Shown here piece after piece: positions 63,815 through 64,000 of a DNA stretch of 64,000 bases (position 1 is the stretch's first letter; each line of letters begins with the position of its first letter). The notes beneath the pieces were generated by a model. It was not told the DNA's origin, ran no database searches, and saw nothing but the letters and a program-made list of their open reading frames with translations. Made by a program: the position numbers and the translations under genes. The DNA lies in contig NZ_AZEQ01000002.1 in NCBI RefSeq assembly GCF_001436025.1, positions 1 to 64,000 of the forward strand. The letters run 5' to 3'. Origin of the DNA: Limosilactobacillus mucosae DSM 13345 (GTDB taxonomy: Bacteria > Bacillota > Bacilli > Lactobacillales > Lactobacillaceae).

Positions 63815-64000
63815 TTAATGGCGTTTGGCATGGCGGACAGGGGGCTTGATGTTGTTGAGCTGCCAAGTCAGTTCATCAATCGTCATGATCCGCGGATTAT
63901 CGTCCCACTGGCGGCTGTCAGCAAAGTCGGCAACATCCCAGTAATGATTGAGCAGGTTGAGGCCGTCTTTGCTGATGGCAAGGTAGGCGTCTTCATGAAC
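63815..64000 (-). CDS. 3' part of an uncharacterised gene, cut by the window edge
   Basis: The last 61 codons of a minus-strand frame, beginning in the window as VHEDAYLAISKDGLNLLNH and ending VRHAKRH before TAA. Aromatic and acidic, no membrane segment. The terminator just downstream supports a real gene. Family not recognised from the fragment. Confidence 0.6.
   Translation of the reverse strand, partial: VHEDAYLAISKDGLNLLNHYWDVADFADSRQWDDNPRIMTIDELTWQLNNIKPPVRHAKRH

Overview
The window looks like a chromosomal segment of a heterofermentative lactic acid bacterium, most likely Limosilactobacillus or a close relative. The genus is inferred from gene content: PepN, PepX and PepI peptidases, an LTA synthase, HelD, a two-layer xyloside locus, a ThiW-type ECF component under a TPP riboswitch, and a lactobacillar lipoprotein family. 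Species cannot be fixed by eye. I see no rRNA, tRNA, prophage or cas genes. Most intergenic gaps hold clear intrinsic terminators. Many starts are TTG or GTG behind good Shine-Dalgarno sites, and I moved several starts downstream to codons with better ribosome binding sites.

Layout: 0.2-0.8 kb HAD phosphatase. 0.9-5.9 kb xyloside utilisation (AraC-type regulator with a glycosidase-like sensor domain, divergent from a GPH symporter and GH43 beta-xylosidase, with a CcpA-type operator). 6.0-7.2 kb HxlR regulator divergent from an NADP-dependent reductase, with a palindromic operator. 7.2-10.7 kb proline peptidases PepI and PepX. 10.9-14.8 kb operon of NCS1 permease, DUF917 protein and hydantoinase-A-like protein. 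15.3-17.4 kb small membrane protein, acetoin reductase, lipoprotein. 17.7-21.5 kb potABCD polyamine importer with 4-bp overlaps. 21.6-26 kb APC permease, Nudix/GMP-kinase-like/Fur operon, a Ser/Thr-rich surface protein and a membrane protein. 26-37.4 kb housekeeping genes (amidotransferase, galM, TetR regulator, dedA-phosphatase-hflX, helD, ltaS, coaA). 37.4-39.9 kb decayed accessory patch. 39.9-54.4 kb guaA, RNA methyltransferase, YbaK, cytochrome b5, thiW, MacAB-like exporter, pheA, yaaA, ClC channel, methyltransferase, a DMT transporter broken by a stop codon, and an amino acid permease with its own leader peptide. 54.7-64 kb pepN, an unexplained repeat array, HesB-like protein, DacA, a beta-lactamase-fold hydrolase, a PLD-helicase and a truncated gene.

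Three things stand out. (1) At 57400-57654 there are four 37-bp units. Each begins with a TACCTACT-like octamer and ends with its inverted copy AGTAGGTA at a fixed 29-bp offset, with a T-tract in the middle; the sequence between units is unrelated. A diverged leader plus a first half-unit occurs again at 37503-37583. I cannot assign this to a known class. (2) A TnpB-only IS200/IS605 element (37900-39424) sits directly after TTGAT inside a histidine-kinase remnant. Removing it restores the kinase reading frame through the ATP-binding domain, and an intact RuvC triad and a structured right end suggest a working RNA-guided nuclease. (3) The amino acid permease at 53027-54427 is preceded by a 21-codon leader ORF with a good ribosome binding site and a terminator hairpin, the layout of a ribosome-mediated attenuator.

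All assignments come from reading the sequence and from remembered family features; no database search was run.
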